Below, piece after piece: positions 44,637-57,149 of a stretch of DNA of 64,000 nt. Source of the DNA: Luidia sarsii. Its lineage: Eukaryota > Echinodermata > Asteroidea > Paxillosida > Luidiidae. The notes beneath the pieces are model-generated. The model saw nothing but the letters and a program-made list of their open reading frames with translations. It was not told the origin of the DNA and did no database searches. The stretch covers positions 6,572,621 through 6,636,620 of the forward strand of contig OX465117.1 of NCBI GenBank assembly GCA_949987565.1, read 5' to 3'. Position numbers and translations under genes: made by a program. Positions within the stretch are counted from its first letter, which is position 1. Every line of letters begins with the position of its first letter.

Positions 44637-44999
44637 GTTAGCCCCTACACAACATTGGTAAGATCGAAAAACAGAAATGCTCACAGAAACTTATACAGTT
44701 TGAAAGATGGTTATAGTAGAAACCTCGCACTGAAGTATTTTGTCTAAAATGTTGCATTTTGAGTGAAAAGAGAAGTAGAAATCGTTTACGTCTCACCGAG
44801 ATCTAAACTATTTTTCGGAACAGTACGGCGTTGAATGCTGCATTTTTGCGAAATAAATGAAGCGGTTTTCACGATTTTCTCGAGACTCGGTTGGAGGACC
44901 GAGCTGAAATTTTCACAGGTGCGCTATTTCATGCATATGTTGGACTCAGACAACGTATGGATGCTATTCTTTGACCTCCACCAATGTTGTGTAGGGGCT
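44637..44999. mobile_element. TTAA-flanked MITE family 3, subfamily a, copy 1
   Basis: The ends are GCCCCTACACAACATTGG and CCAATGTTGTGTAGGGGC, with TTAA at 45000-45003 and a slightly altered left flank (TTAA at 44633). The interior is shared with 52851-53196 (AAATCGTTTACGTCTCACC, CTCGAGACTCGGTTGG). Confidence 0.78.
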
Positions 45000-45069
45000 T
45001 TAACTGTTCCAATGAATCTGCAATCAAATTACATTATGTATGTTGGACTGTAATTCCATAGTTCTGCAA

Positions 45070-45280
45070 CAGCCGTCTGTCTGTCTGTCTGTCTGTCTGC
45101 CTGTCTGCCTCTCTGTCTGGCTGTTTGTGACTGCCTGCACGTCTGTCCGTGTATGCCTGTATGCCTGTCTGCCTGTCTGTCTGGCTGCCTGTCTGTTTGT
45201 GTCTGTATGCCTGTCTGTCTGTCTGTCTGCCTGTATGTCTGCCTGTCTGCCTGCCTGCCTACCTGCCACCCTACCTGTCT
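45070..45280. repeat. (GTCT)n/(GCCT)n tetranucleotide microsatellite
   Basis: Imperfect CTGT and CTGC units over about 210 bp, open in several frames. Confidence 0.92.
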
Positions 45281-46395
45281 GCACGTACTGATCAAAAGCA
45301 AAATCATTAAGACGAAAGGATTTGCGTTGTGATGTACACTGTTTGTCTATCGCATTAGAGTGCATACATCGTGGTAGCTAGAGTAGAGTTTTAATTACGA
45401 TTTAGATCACACACAAATCACAGGTTGAAGAAATGATATGAAACCGTTTGGAGAAAGTGAATGATTATTTACTTGTAAACCGAAGCATGCATAATAAGCT
45501 GTCAAAACAGGTCGGGAACTCGACGCAGCCATTGCAGTTGGTGTACGCTTTGCCAGCGCTTCGCTAGCGACCGTCTTGAGATCGTTTTAATGTCATCGCG
45601 TTTAGGGTTTAGGAAACGAAAAAGAAAAAAACAAGAACGACCTTATCCCTGTCCGTACTGGACTTAGTTTGGGTAAACTGACTGAGCAAATGGTAACTTG
45701 ACCATTTTAAGTCCAATGCGGACAGCCCGGGAAGTTTTCCTCCCAGGTAACTTACCCGACTCGAATGGGTAGTTTCACCGACCGACTTCTGCCCGGTTAA
45801 ATTGACCAGGTCAGTTTAACCGAGTCGAAAAGTCCAATTCCGTCTGTTATTGTTACCAAAATGTTACGCAAGACATGGAATATTAGATGCAAGATTACAT
45901 ATGATATTTCCACAGCAGTGCGAGGTACAGACTTTATTGCTCAATCAAAGCCGAACTTAAAACAGGTTCTTATCATCAAACTGAGACCCAACGTTTTCGG
46001 AATGCTGTACACAAGACATGGAGTTCTCTGTTCTGTTGGAGCAACATGCCAGTTAAAAATTACTTTTTAACGTATGGCTCGTTTCGCTAATTATCTCCGT
46101 ATAAAGTCCACCACGAAGTTTCCATGAGCATATATTTATCTTCTTCTTTTTTACCATATCACATTGACTACATTGGATCTATAATGCCCTGCTGACTTCA
46201 TGTTTAATTGTATATACTGTAATAATATTGTTATAAAATGCTTGTAATGATCTGAGACTCATACAGAAATAAATGGAGTCTTGAACTCCACAGACAGCCA
46301 ACAAAAATGCTACATTCATGATCAAACTAATAACTGTATTACACCCCTGATCTGACCACACTTTGCCTCTGCGGACTGATTTCACCATTGAGAAC
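45281..46395. other. No supported gene
   Basis: The stretch 45650-45840 has repeated short inverted motifs around GGTAACTT/AAGTTACC and GACTCGG/CCGAGTC. No coding frame is supported. Confidence 0.4.
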
Positions 46396-46399
46396 TTAA

Positions 46400-47036
46400 A
46401 GGGGAATGCAACCCAAAATACGAAGCTTGCAGCTTTATATCATAGCCAAAAACGTTCCCACGCGCAATACACCGATCCAGTAGGCCACAAATTGACAAAT
46501 CACAACGCGCGATTTAAGGTCCGAAAAATTGCCTCCATTTTGTCCGCCCTAACGTTTTGAATTTTGTATTCTTTACTACACACTTTTCGTTGTGTTTACT
46601 TTTGTTTCGTATGTACCAGGCAGTTTCTTTGCAAACCCGAGTTTTATCCTAAGCCATGGTCAAGCGGTGTTTATATTTTTGTCGTAATTCTGACTCTCGA
46701 TACCCTGGCAATAGAGGAAATGTACATTTTTGACCTTTTCCAAAAAAAAGTCCAAGGGGAGAAGTGTTTTCGGTGGTTGCGGGCGTGCAGTGGACGCGCA
46801 CGGCGTGTGGGCGATCGTGGCACGTTGTGCGCATGTGCGCGATTGATTGCTATGGTGGGCGTGGCCTACTGGATCGGCGTATCGGCGGCGGTACCTTCGA
46901 AAAGATGGCCACGTACAGGCACATGAATTTTCTCTCTTTATGAAAATCGTACGTGAGTAGCTCATAGGTAATTGTAGGTTGTTTTTTAACACCCATTCAG
47001 ATAAGCAAACTTCATACATTGGGTTGCATTCCCCTT
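46400..47036. mobile_element. TIR element (ends AGGGGAATGCAACCCAA), about 640 bp
   Basis: The left end AGGGGAATGCAACCCAA is at 46400 and its reverse TTGGGTTGCATTCCCCT ends at 47036. A second inner inverted pair (ACACCGATCCAGTAGGCCAC near 46470 and GTGGCCTACTGGATCGGCGT near 46861) supports a long imperfect foldback. It is non-coding. The target duplication is not clear; TTAA lies only on the left. Confidence 0.7.
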
Positions 47037-47302
47037 TCATTCGTTCCTATTTACCCCGTTCAGTCGAACGGAGTTCCCTCCTAAACGGAAGTTTACAAAA
47101 GCGACAGTGTATTATTTTGTGCGAGCTTAAAGTTGTAGGCCCATCCTTCGTTGGCTGGGTTAGATCATGGAGTTATAGTTCCGTGGTTAGATCAAGGCTG
47201 CAATCAGTGTGTGATACCCGGATTGCTTTCCGGCAATTTCAGTCACGGGACATTGGTACGTTCTTATAAATATGATTTAAGGCTTCATATAGTGGGTGAA
47301 AC

Positions 47303-47536
47303 AATATAGGAGGGGTTGCGGTGACACCATGTAAAAGGTCTCTTAAAGAAGAGGTGTGATTCTGAAAAGAACCTGAGTGGTAACTCAACATTCCGACCAG
47401 TATATGCTCTGGCCGTTTGTCCTGATGACGGTCAGAGCATACTGTCGGAACGTCCAGTTTCCACTCAGGTTCTTTTGAGACCACACCTCTTCTCTAGGAG
47501 ACCTTATACATGGTGTAACCATAAACCCTCCTATAT
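47303..47536. mobile_element. Foldback element, about 234 bp
   Basis: The left arm from ATATAGGAGGGGTTGCGGTG and AACCTGAGTGG pairs with the right arm CCACTCAGGTTCTTTT to CCTCCTATAT. The loop carries a second inverted pair, TATGCTCTGGCC and GGTCAGAGCATA. A possible diverged relative lies at 59705-59830. Confidence 0.7.
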
Positions 47537-48753
47537 GATAGGATCTTGTTCACTTTTCAGATTCAGATGAGGGTCAATCTATTATTAAACCAACACGTGA
47601 TCGGGATTGAAAGTATATGGACATGGTGTGGGTGGGTGTGTATGAGTGTGACCGTGCAGAGTGGGTGTGTAATAATAATAATAATAAAAGGATATTTATA
47701 AAGCGCCCAAAATGCCAAACAGACCTCAAAGCGCTGAATACAAAGATAAAAACCAAAACAAGTTACAAAATTACAAAATTATCAAATTACTACATGCAAG
47801 AATTGAACAATTATTTGGTTAAAAAGGTTTTTGTAAAATATCTGGACCTCCTAAACAGAGAAAATGAAATTATATTCAATGTCTTAAAACTATTTTTGTT
47901 TTTAATTTAAAAATAATATTGCAGGCTGTCACATAAAATCAAGACCAGCTACTGAACAATTCAATTCAAATTACTATTAGGGGTGGGATGGGTGTTTGGG
48001 GTGTAACCCCTTCATCTCTGTTCCCTTGGAGACTAAAATCCGTGCCACTCCATTCTTGTGAAAACCAGTTTCCTTATGGAGACCCTGAATGAAAATAAAA
48101 AAATTTTGATTGCTGTTTTAAATTTAAAGAATAAAAACAACCATTCCTGGTAAATCAATCTTTCTTTTATGAATACAAAAATGAATAGGACGCCTTTCGA
48201 TCATTTCTATTTGAAATAGTTTTGTCGATTTTATCCAAGGTATGGATAACCACTTCGAAAACATGGGGTTATGCCTATATCAGTGGTCTCCATAGGACAA
48301 TGTGTGTTGGCGGTAAACTGGGGAGAACCTTGTCTCTGATTGGTTAACTGGATATCTTTATGCAAATTTACCATGGTCGGGATCATAACTCCACACTGCT
48401 GATTTGTCTTCACGGGTTACAATATTCTACTGTGCGATGATGTGTGCTATACTAAAACCGCTTTCACCTCGCCAGCCTGGGCCACTCCCAGTAGCTATTC
48501 ATCAGGCAGTGCTAGCACTGAGATCAGCCGTCCGTGCCTTAGTTGTAGGATGAGATGTAATGGAAACCGGGTACAGTCGACGATAATAGTACGAACACTG
48601 TTTGATATGCCACGAACGAACACTTCAGCCTAGCTGTTGTCGTATATGAAGCGGCCCTTGGATTAGCAAGGCATGGCGTCGCTGGCTGGATAAGCGGGAG
48701 ATGTGACGTGTCCGTGTTGGATTTCATCCGTGCTCGACTGAGACTCGAACGGG
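47537..48753. other. 5' flank of GT92 gene D; LINE/SINE tail near 47670
   Basis: (AAT)n at 47670-47688 followed by GGATATTTATAAAGCGCCC resembles the 3' end of a non-LTR element in reverse. Otherwise no element is recognised. The promoter of gene D should lie within 48400-48750, but I see no clear TATA box. Confidence 0.4.
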
Positions 48754-49869
48754 ATGGCCAAGTCCTGCAAGGGGCTGTGCACCCGGTGCCTCTTCCTGTC
48801 GTTTGTGCTCGTCGCGGTGACGGGAACATTCGGCGTGGTGCACTTCGCGGCTCGCTTGCGGGCAGACACGACTCCATTCGCGGCCACTGACAAGGCCTGG
48901 CAGGGTGTACTCGCATCAAGCCACGCAAGCAACGATAGCGATGCATCAGGTCAGGCAGGTGAGACCAATGAAGTCCCCAGCTCCACTGACCGTCCATCAT
49001 GGTGTTCAGGTAGGACGAGCCGCATATTCCATCGCAACGCCTCTGCGTACAACGCAGAGCGATCAGGCAAGAGAGAGACATATTTTGTGACTGCTGTCCT
49101 CCTTGTTCGGATCTACGACTACGACCACAACAATTACACGAGCAGCGAGCTGGTACAGTGGCTGCAGTACATGAGCTACGCCGGGGTGGAGCACGTGTAC
49201 GTCTACGACGGCTACGTCCGTCGGAACGAGTCGCAGAGGGAGGCCCTGCGATGCTTCGTACGGAGCGGCTTCGTGACCTACGTGGACTGGCACCACAAGG
49301 CCGTAGACAGGAAGAACCGCGACAAGCTGACCCAGATACCCGCCTACCAAGATTGCCTGAAGCGCTTCGGTCGCCAGTTCGTCTGGCAGGTTGAAACGGA
49401 CATCGACGAGTATCCCTTCTGCCCAAAGGACCGGGCCCCGGGATTCTTGTCCCGCTTCGTGCAGAGCGTCCTGGCCACGCGGCACAGCCAGAGGCGACCC
49501 CTGGGACAGATCTTCATGGAGAATTTCCTCTTTCTGGGCTCGCCGCCCAACGTGACTGAGCTTCCCCTGGTCGTTGACCGGTTCTGGACTCGCACCAGGC
49601 ACAAGTGGAACATGCACAAGAAGCCTATTTTCCTCTCGGTGGCCGCGGTAAAGGCCAAAGTGCACGGCTATGATATCTTCCCGAACTACACGCATTACTA
49701 CTGCCCGGGGGACTTGATTCGGATGAACCACTACCACGGGGCCAGGTACTACCGATCCAAAACGGTCCGGGTGTCTGAAATCGACATGGTGCAAGACCGG
49801 AGCATGAGTACGGCGTCATCGGCGTTGACACCCTGCCGCACGGTAGGATGTGCCATGGGCTGCTGTTAG
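48754..49869 (+). CDS. GT92 (DUF23) family glycosyltransferase, gene D
   Basis: Predicted 371-residue type II Golgi glycosyltransferase, intronless. The ATG at 48754 lies in GGGATGG (G at -3 and +4). The anchor is at about residues 9-30 (TRCLFLSFVLVAVTGTFGVV), followed by a short stem with TDRPSWCSGR. The catalytic region holds LQYMSYAGVEHVYVYDG, DIDE at 216-219, FLGSPPN, VVDRFWTRTRHKW and RMNHYHG, and ends CRTVGCAMGCC. It is closer to B and C than to A, with long stretches nearly identical in DNA from the core to the C-terminus. The stem is shorter than in B. It lies outside the 12-kb duplication and on the opposite strand, so it arose by an earlier duplication. Confidence 0.92.
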   Translation: MAKSCKGLCTRCLFLSFVLVAVTGTFGVVHFAARLRADTTPFAATDKAWQGVLASSHASNDSDASGQAGETNEVPSSTDRPSWCSGRTSRIFHRNASAYNAERSGKRETYFVTAVLLVRIYDYDHNNYTSSELVQWLQYMSYAGVEHVYVYDGYVRRNESQREALRCFVRSGFVTYVDWHHKAVDRKNRDKLTQIPAYQDCLKRFGRQFVWQVETDIDEYPFCPKDRAPGFLSRFVQSVLATRHSQRRPLGQIFMENFLFLGSPPNVTELPLVVDRFWTRTRHKWNMHKKPIFLSVAAVKAKVHGYDIFPNYTHYYCPGDLIRMNHYHGARYYRSKTVRVSEIDMVQDRSMSTASSALTPCRTVGCAMGCC

Positions 49870-52189
49870 TGACAAGGTTCGAGGTACCGAGCTATATCGT
49901 TTTTGAACCCGTGGCCGTGGCCCAGCACCAAAGCACGAAGCCACCGCGGTCGCCCTGCTCACATGGCCGGTGGGTCACTCTGATTATCAAGCTGCGCTTT
50001 ACGTCAACTCTCACGAACTTGGGAAATTGTAAAAGTTGGCCCGTCTGGAACTAGTCGGATCCCCCATTCGTAACGAATCGTTCAGCATTATTTTTCAGGT
50101 AAAATAAGCAGAATATTTCAAACATTATAACTCGTAGATGTGTTGGGAAATTTTTTTAAGTCAAAAAAGTCGGTGATGATACAAATTTCAATCTTGAAAA
50201 GGTTGGGTAGCAACGAATGTGAATTCCCAAATCTACCGCGTATGCACTTCCCCAATCTACCGCGTGATAAGTGAGATATGATGAGCACTAACTTATCTTA
50301 GAGTATACGAGTGAAAACCGCTCCCGTTTTTCGAAGGCTAGCCTGAAATGAGATGTACGCCGGCTTCTCCGCCGAGGTGTACCGGTACGGGTATAGCCAC
50401 AGTCGTCGCCGCGGTACGATCATGACACGTAACTAATAATGTTGTCGTCCCACGGGACCCTATATTTTTAGGGATCCTGGTGACATTTATGTTGCAACCA
50501 CCCGTTGCACAAGACCGTGGCATTGTTCAAATTATAAAGGGAACTCAACAAATCGACAAAGTACGCAGGAAACTGTGATGGCACGAGTATAGTACAGATC
50601 CGTGTTATGTAGTGCGTGTATTTCCTGATTAGGTGTTTTGTTTTCTCCTAGTGTTTAGATTGTGCATCGGGGTCATTAACATAATATACACAAAGGGCCT
50701 AATGAGAGTTTCAGTGTATACTCTGTTTTAAACATTTTGTTTATAGCACATCCATATGTGCATTATGGATACTTTTTGCAATTCAAAACGGACAGATGAG
50801 GAATGATCTAGTTCTGTATATGGCGTGCAAAGTTCACATTTAATCCAGAATAGGCCTTAGAGATAGTTCCATGAGAAATATAGAAGTAAAGAAATCTCTA
50901 TGAGAAATAGAGTTATAGCTATCAGAAATGGAAAGGTGTGTAAACTCAATGGCCAATTTATGTATTCTTCTGCGGTGTACAGCCTTGGTTACATCGCACA
51001 GAATGACATATTAAAGCAATGTCAAAGTAAACAAAAGGTTCGCACGCCATAGCTCTATGTGTTATTGTTGTACCCACGCTCGGTACCACTCTTAATGAGA
51101 CGCTGAACAAAAGAGTCCATTCCAGGCTGGGTGAGGATATTCTGGCAGCCGCGTGTATTATTATCATGACTCCCCTCGGGGAATCCCGCTGCTCATTTGT
51201 GGCCGAGGTTTGGAGTCATGCGATCATGGCTCCTCTCGATCACAAGCCCTCCCTCTCCCCCACCCCACCGTCAGTTTATACTCTATGTAGGGGGTACCTC
51301 CGGGAGTATTAACCATGTATAATCAAGTAGTTAGTCTGTATAAACCTATAGCTCCCGGATGGTACTGCCCAGTCTGCCTTGTAAGTCCGAATTACTGGAG
51401 GTCAGCCCCATACCACAAACAGACAGGCATTAGACTATTCATGTTACCATGGTGGCGGTCTGGTGGGGTGACCTTCAGTAATGCCCTAGGGATATGGTAG
51501 GGATCTGGTGATGTCCAGGGTGCCATATATATAAGGCACGCCTGCCATATCCTGTTCCTAGGTAAGACCATTTTCATCTTCCTCCACATTTAAGTCATAT
51601 TTTCATGGGTTTAGCTGCTGAATAAGACATCAATTATATTATCACCTTTTCCGCGATTTGTCGTAGATTCACCGGGTATATATTTTAGTGTGGGGTTTAG
51701 AGGTTTTGTTGGTGTTTTGGGAGGCATTGTTTCTGGGCTGTGTTTTGAGAATGAAACTCACGTGGCATATGGGCAACTGTGTGTATCGTCCACACTGCTT
51801 AGAGTGTGGTATGTGCGATAGGCGTGCGTGTTTCGGGAGGGGTTAATGGGTTAATGAGATTTTTACATGACTGGGAATCTACGCGAATAGTTGACCATTG
51901 ATATAATTATAAATATGTGCTTTCTTGAGCGGGCATTATAATTTAATTAATGACCAAAACCGACGCCTGCCATATCCTGTTCCTATGGCCCTCTCCTGAT
52001 TAAACCTCCTCCGAGGCAGGGAACGAGAGATTTTGGCAGTCCTCTCCGTCAGAACCTGTGTGTCGTCCCCTCCCCTGACCACGAGGCCCCCTTCAACGCC
52101 CAGCCCCCGATGGGTCCGCCCAGCCCCAGCCCCCCAGAGTCCCAGCACCAGCGGCCCTTTGTGATTAGTGAGTGTTTGTGGAATTGTAA
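49870..52189. other. No supported gene
   Basis: No domain-bearing frame or clear repeat was found. A small inverted motif pair around 51165-51240 (ATCATGACTCCCCTCGGGGA / ATGGCTCCTCTCGAT) is the only visible structure. Confidence 0.35.
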
Positions 52190-52615
52190 TTTTATTTACC
52201 GATGTGTAAAGCATTTTGAGATTTTGAATGTAAAACAGATTATTGAAATTTTTAAATCGCAACTTAAAACCTATCTTTCTAAAAGGCATCATTTGTAATT
52301 TTCTGAAGTGAGAAAATTATTATCTATTTTACCGTTTGTGGTTTTAGGATTACTTAGTGGTGATGGAATTTTACTTTCATTTAGCGATTTGTGAAGAATT
52401 TTGATATTTTGAATGTAAAACAGAATATGGATTTTTTTAATGGCAACTGTTTTTTCTTAACCAGATGGTGAATTGATCATTTATTCTCCCGTTTGTGGTT
52501 TGGTGATTACTTGGTGTTTATGCATTATTCATTAGTGATTTGCAAAGCGTTATGTATTTTGTTAATGTAAAACGCTATACGAAGAATAAATTATGATTAA
52601 ATTTGAATTTGAAGC
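52190..52615. repeat. Three tandem degenerate LINE 3'-tail units
   Basis: Units starting near 52192, 52380 and 52528 share a TTAGCGATTTGTGAAG-type block, an ATTTTGAATGTAAAAC-type block and a CCGTTTGTGGTTT spacer. A FKSQLKTYLS block in the first unit resembles a LINE C-terminus. The third ends in AAACGCTATACGAAGAATAA, a common LINE terminus. Confidence 0.55.
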
Positions 52616-52850
52616 CTTCGCATGAACGATGTGGCTTTGTGGCCAGTCAGGTCAAATCATTGGGCCTTGCAGTTTGCACTGAACTGCCTTTTCGTTCAGA
52701 GTGCGAAACAATTACATAATTTACCAGGGAGCTAGCTTGTCCGGCCCAATCATATCTAGGAATATTCCTTACACTTTTTCATGAAAAAGAGCCCTGTCTG
52801 TACGTTCAATGCACTTCAACAAGGGTTTGTCCAACTTAACATGTAATTAA

Positions 52851-53196
52851 ACCCTACACAACAATTGGTAAGATCGAAAAACAGCTTATGTAGTTTGAAG
52901 ATGAGTATGGTAGAAACCTCGCACTGAAATATTTCCGCTTATTCTGAAGGCCAATTTTTGGGAGAAAAGAGTAAAGAAATCGTTTACGTCTCACCCCTAG
53001 ATCTAAACGATTTTTCGGAAGAATTCGTTGAATGCTGCATTTTCGCGAAACAAATGAAGCGGTTTTTCACTATCTTCTCGAGACTCGGTTGGCGGATTGA
53101 GCTGAAATTTTCACAGGTGTGCTATTTCATGCATATGTTGGATCAGACAACGTATGGATGCTATTCTTTGACCTCGACTGATGCTGTGTTATCCCT
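52851..53196. mobile_element. TTAA-flanked MITE family 3, subfamily a, copy 2
   Basis: TTAA at 52847-52850 and 53197-53200. The interior is as in 44637-44999. The right TTAA is shared with the next element. Confidence 0.78.
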
Positions 53197-53200
53197 TTAA

Positions 53201-53641
53201 CCCTCAAAGAGCCGGGGGCTGATTCCGCCCCCCTGATTTGTTTTTTATATCGTCTCGGTTATTTTTGTCTGCGTGCTGAGGCTTTATTGCTTTTTGCGCC
53301 AGCTTCTAAGGCACAATTTGAAATTTATTAAATTAATTCATTAAATTAGAGGTTCCGTTCTCTGACAATTAACATTTTTCAGGGCCATGGTGTAGTTTGA
53401 CGGATTTTTGTTTCCATCGACTAGCACTTCGTAAAAGCATAGCATCCAAAACGCCTATAGTGTATTTTTTTCAGGAATTCATTGGCATATTTAGCTCATT
53501 GATGTTGCTGTATGCAATTGTTTTTCTTTGTTTTTCATTATCAATGTAAAATTTATGTATAATTGGGGAAATCCAACAATTAAAAAAAATGAAAAAAGCA
53601 AAAAACGAAATCCAACTTCCCCCCCCCCCCTTGTGAGAGGG
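53201..53641. mobile_element. TTAA-flanked MITE family 4
   Basis: It starts CCCTCAAAGAGCCGGGGG after TTAA 53197-53200 and ends CCCTTGTGAGAGGG before TTAA 53642-53645. The short inverted ends begin with CCCTC, similar in style to piggyBac termini. It is non-coding and AT-rich inside, with a C homopolymer near the right end. Confidence 0.6.
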
Positions 53642-53645
53642 TTAA

Positions 53646-55713
53646 CGAGTATAATTTTACATACTATGGTCAAAATTTACAAGAGACCACTGCAATCTCT
53701 CCCAAATTTGGACGAGGGCCCATATCACACAACGCAACCCATCAATTGGCTGTCGCGCTGCACGCGGAAGTGTCGATCCGTGTACAGTATTTTGTTGATC
53801 AATTCACATTTGAATGCTTTTCAATGAACAGGTACATCACAAGTACTGAATGGCCCCTGCCAGATGTATTTTCTCCTGTAAAGGGCCCGCTAGACGTCCT
53901 CCAGGGGCCCCCCAAAATCATATGAGATCAATTATTGGATCTGGAAGTACCACGTGAAACCAACTTAAAATGATAATCACCATAAGCACGAAATGGCCCA
54001 TGAAAGACCAATTGACTGCTGCAAAATGCACACACCCCCAAATATGACCCCTACTCCCACTTTCTTGCAATAAATTGACCTAGAGTAAACATTAAGAGTA
54101 CCGCTTGAAGACGTCCATATTGTGGCGCAATCTCCCGAACCCAGGTCATTCCTCGGGCCGCAGACTAACGAGGCAGTCTTAAGGGTAAGGGTGCAAGTTC
54201 GTTTAGGTGGAAATATACCGCCTGTAAGAGTTGAAAGCTACCTCACACACAGGTCAAGTAAAGGCAACGAACACAAAGTTGTGGAGGACCTCAAGAGTGA
54301 TTTATTATTGCCATATAACCAGATAATCAATACAATTGCAATCCCCTGATGCTTACTAGGCTACAATCAAACAGTTGACTTGTGCAATGTGGCTGACGTA
54401 GTGCGGCGACTGACCGCTTAACCACGCGACACCGTACCAGGCCGCGTATGGAAGACGCAAGGTGAACCCTATTTCGTACCTGCGGCGGGTCTGCTAGTCA
54501 GCCGCACAGCGTAGCGAACGCAGCCTGAGGGAAGACCGGGTCAGCCACACGGTTCGCTGCTATTCACCACGCAGGTGTAAACAACAGAAGCGAACGCCGA
54601 CTCCAGTCTACCTCGGCACGCTCAAGCTAGCCAGGCAACACGACACCGCAAACCTCACCACACGGCTTACACGCTCCGTCCAACGGAGACCGTACCGGTA
54701 CCTACCCGGTACGCCGGCACACAGCCTAGCGACACCGGTGCACACAGCTTCGGTACCCGGCCACGATGGTGGTTCACCAACTCGTGTCGCCACACCAGTA
54801 AGCCTTACAGTCACCAGACACGAGTAAACTTCACGTCCTTACCTGTGGCACCCTCACCTGGCACCCTTGTCTGTCTGCCCTGCACAACACGCCCGTGTAT
54901 GCCCAACCAATCACAAGGCGACTTTCCTTAAGCCCCGCCCCGTGACCTTTGCTCCCCGTTAAAAGCTACACATACAATGTACTAGTCTTTGACTCGAGTC
55001 GCACTTTCGCCACAATATCTTCGTATGATAGGTTACGCACCAAATGCTCATGTGCTCAGATGTCGGTACACGGTTCGTTAGATCTAAATATTCTGGACTG
55101 CCAGTCTATACAGGCAGACAGGTCAATAAAATTTCCTTGTTCAATGCACAAAATAATGCTTAGCTACCCGCGTGTATGCAGGCGATGCATATGCATGTTG
55201 CGTCAATGGTACGCGCGCTTACAATGTAACACGGAGGCGCTCATTCTATCGCTTTCAAAACTGGGCAAAATTGTCAACACGGGTCAACCGCTCTCAACCC
55301 TCCTCCTTCCACGCTAGCGATATTTTCACCGGGGCACCGGCGAATCCCTCAGTGTGAAAGGAAATTCGAATAGATCACTGGTAGATCACCGGTAGATTTT
55401 TCGAATTTTTTTAAAGAAGAATGAAATGTTGGCTTATCTGATTGGACGTTAAAAAAAACCTACAATTACCTGTGCTACTCACCTACGAGTTTCAAAAAGA
55501 GGGAAAAATCATGTAATTCGGTGGTCGAATTCGCGTTCCCGCAAACCGCCACCATTTTGAATGGCCCGCCAGTCACTGCGGGGGTATGACAAAGACGGGC
55601 AATGACGGGTATGACAAAGACGTGGAATTCCCGTGGCATTGATGGCAACGCCCCCGAAAATCCACCGGGAACATTCTCGCTAGTATGACAAAACGGTGTT
55701 CGAATCTTAGTTG
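53646..55713. other. No supported gene; GC-richer segment 54400-54960
   Basis: 54400-54960 is distinctly GC- and CpG-rich with repeated GGTACC/CCGGTAC motifs. On the minus strand, GTGTCGCGTGGTTAAGCGG at about 54410-54430 resembles a tRNA A-box, but no B-box follows. AATAAA is at about 55125. No coding frame is supported. Confidence 0.35.
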
Positions 55714-56832
55714 GATCCACCGTTGGATCCAACGGAGATTCCAACGGTGATTCCAACGGTGATTCCAACGGTGATTCCAACGGTGATTCCAATGGTGATT
55801 CCAACGGTGATTCCAACGGTGATTCCAACGGTGGTTCCAACGGTGATTCCAACGGTGATTCCAACGGTGATTCCAACGGTGATTCCAACGGTGATTCCAA
55901 CGGTGATTACAACGGTGGTTCCAACGGTGGTTCCAACGGTGATTACAACGGTGGTTCCAACGGTGATTCCAACGGTGATTCCAACGGTGATTCCATTTGT
56001 GATTCCAACGGTGATTCCAACGGTGATTCCAACGGTGGTTCCAACGGTGATTCCATCGGTGATTCCAACCGTGATTCCAACCGTGGTTCCAATGGTGAAT
56101 CCAACGGTGATTCCAACGGTGATTCCAACGGTGATTCCAACGGTGATTCCAATGGTGGTTCTAACAGTGGTTCTAACGGTGATTCCAACGGTGATTCCGA
56201 CGGTGATTCCAACAGTGGTTCCAACGGTGGTTCCAACGGTGGTTCCAACGGTGATTCCAACGGTGATTCCAACGGTGATTCCAACGGTGATTCCAACGGT
56301 GGTTCCAACGGTGGTTCCAACGGTGGTTCAACGGTGATTCCAACGGTGATTCCATCGGTGATTCCAACCCTGGTTCCAATTGTGGTTCCAACGGTGATTC
56401 CAACCGTGGTTCCAACGGTGATTCCAACGGTGATTCCAATGGTGGTTCTAACAGTGGTTCCAACGGTGATTCCAACGGTGATTCCGACGGTGATTCCAAC
56501 AGTGGTTCCAACGGTGGTTCCAACGGTGGTTCCAACGGTGATTCCAACGGTGATTCCAACGGTGATTCCAACGGTGGTTCCAACGGTGGGTCCAACGATG
56601 GTTCCAACGGTGATTCCAACGGTGATTCCAACGGTGATTCCAACGGTGATTCCAACGGTGGTTCCAACAGTGGTTCCAACGGTGGTTCCAACGGTGATTC
56701 CAACGGTGATTCCAACGGTGATTCCAACGGTGATTCCAACGGTGATTCCAACGGTGATTCCAACGGTGATTCCAACGGTGATTCCAACGGTGATTCCAGC
56801 GGTGGTTCATACGGTGGTTCATACGGTGGTTC
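55714..56832. repeat. 12-bp minisatellite (GGTGATTCCAAC), about 93 units
   Basis: Units are GGTGATTCCAAC or GGTGGTTCCAAC with rare variants. A patterned block of variants (AATGGTGGTTCTAACAGTGG, then ATTCCGACGGTG) occurs at about 56150-56215 and again at 56425-56505, so blocks of about 280 bp were duplicated. The unit length is a multiple of three, so all frames stay open on both strands and mimic proteins. Confidence 0.95.
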
Positions 56833-57149
56833 CCCTTTGGGAAGCAGTTTAAAATGGGCATTAGTTTCAACAGGGGTTGAATGCTTTACACGGGTCGACG
56901 CCTTGCACAGATATTGCCGTGTCAACAGGTTATAACACGGGCCGGGCCGGAAGATTTTCTTGTAGTGTAAAAAGCCATCTAGGCTATCATGTGATGGCCA
57001 CCCAAACGATCTCGCGTGACATCGTGTGGCGTATAATGAGCTACTTCAACGCACGCTTCGTGATGGACTCATCTAGTCATCTGATAATGCGTATGTGGAG
57101 TGACGCACTCATTTGCACGGATCGAAGGCTGGCAGTTTTACGTTACAAT
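56833..57149. other. No supported gene
   Basis: Flank of the minisatellite; nothing recognised. Confidence 0.35.

Noticed and set aside
55475..56925. Long open frames rich in ESPL, VIPT or WNHR
   Set aside because: They read a 12-bp minisatellite that has no stop in any frame; no start context or flanking coding sequence.
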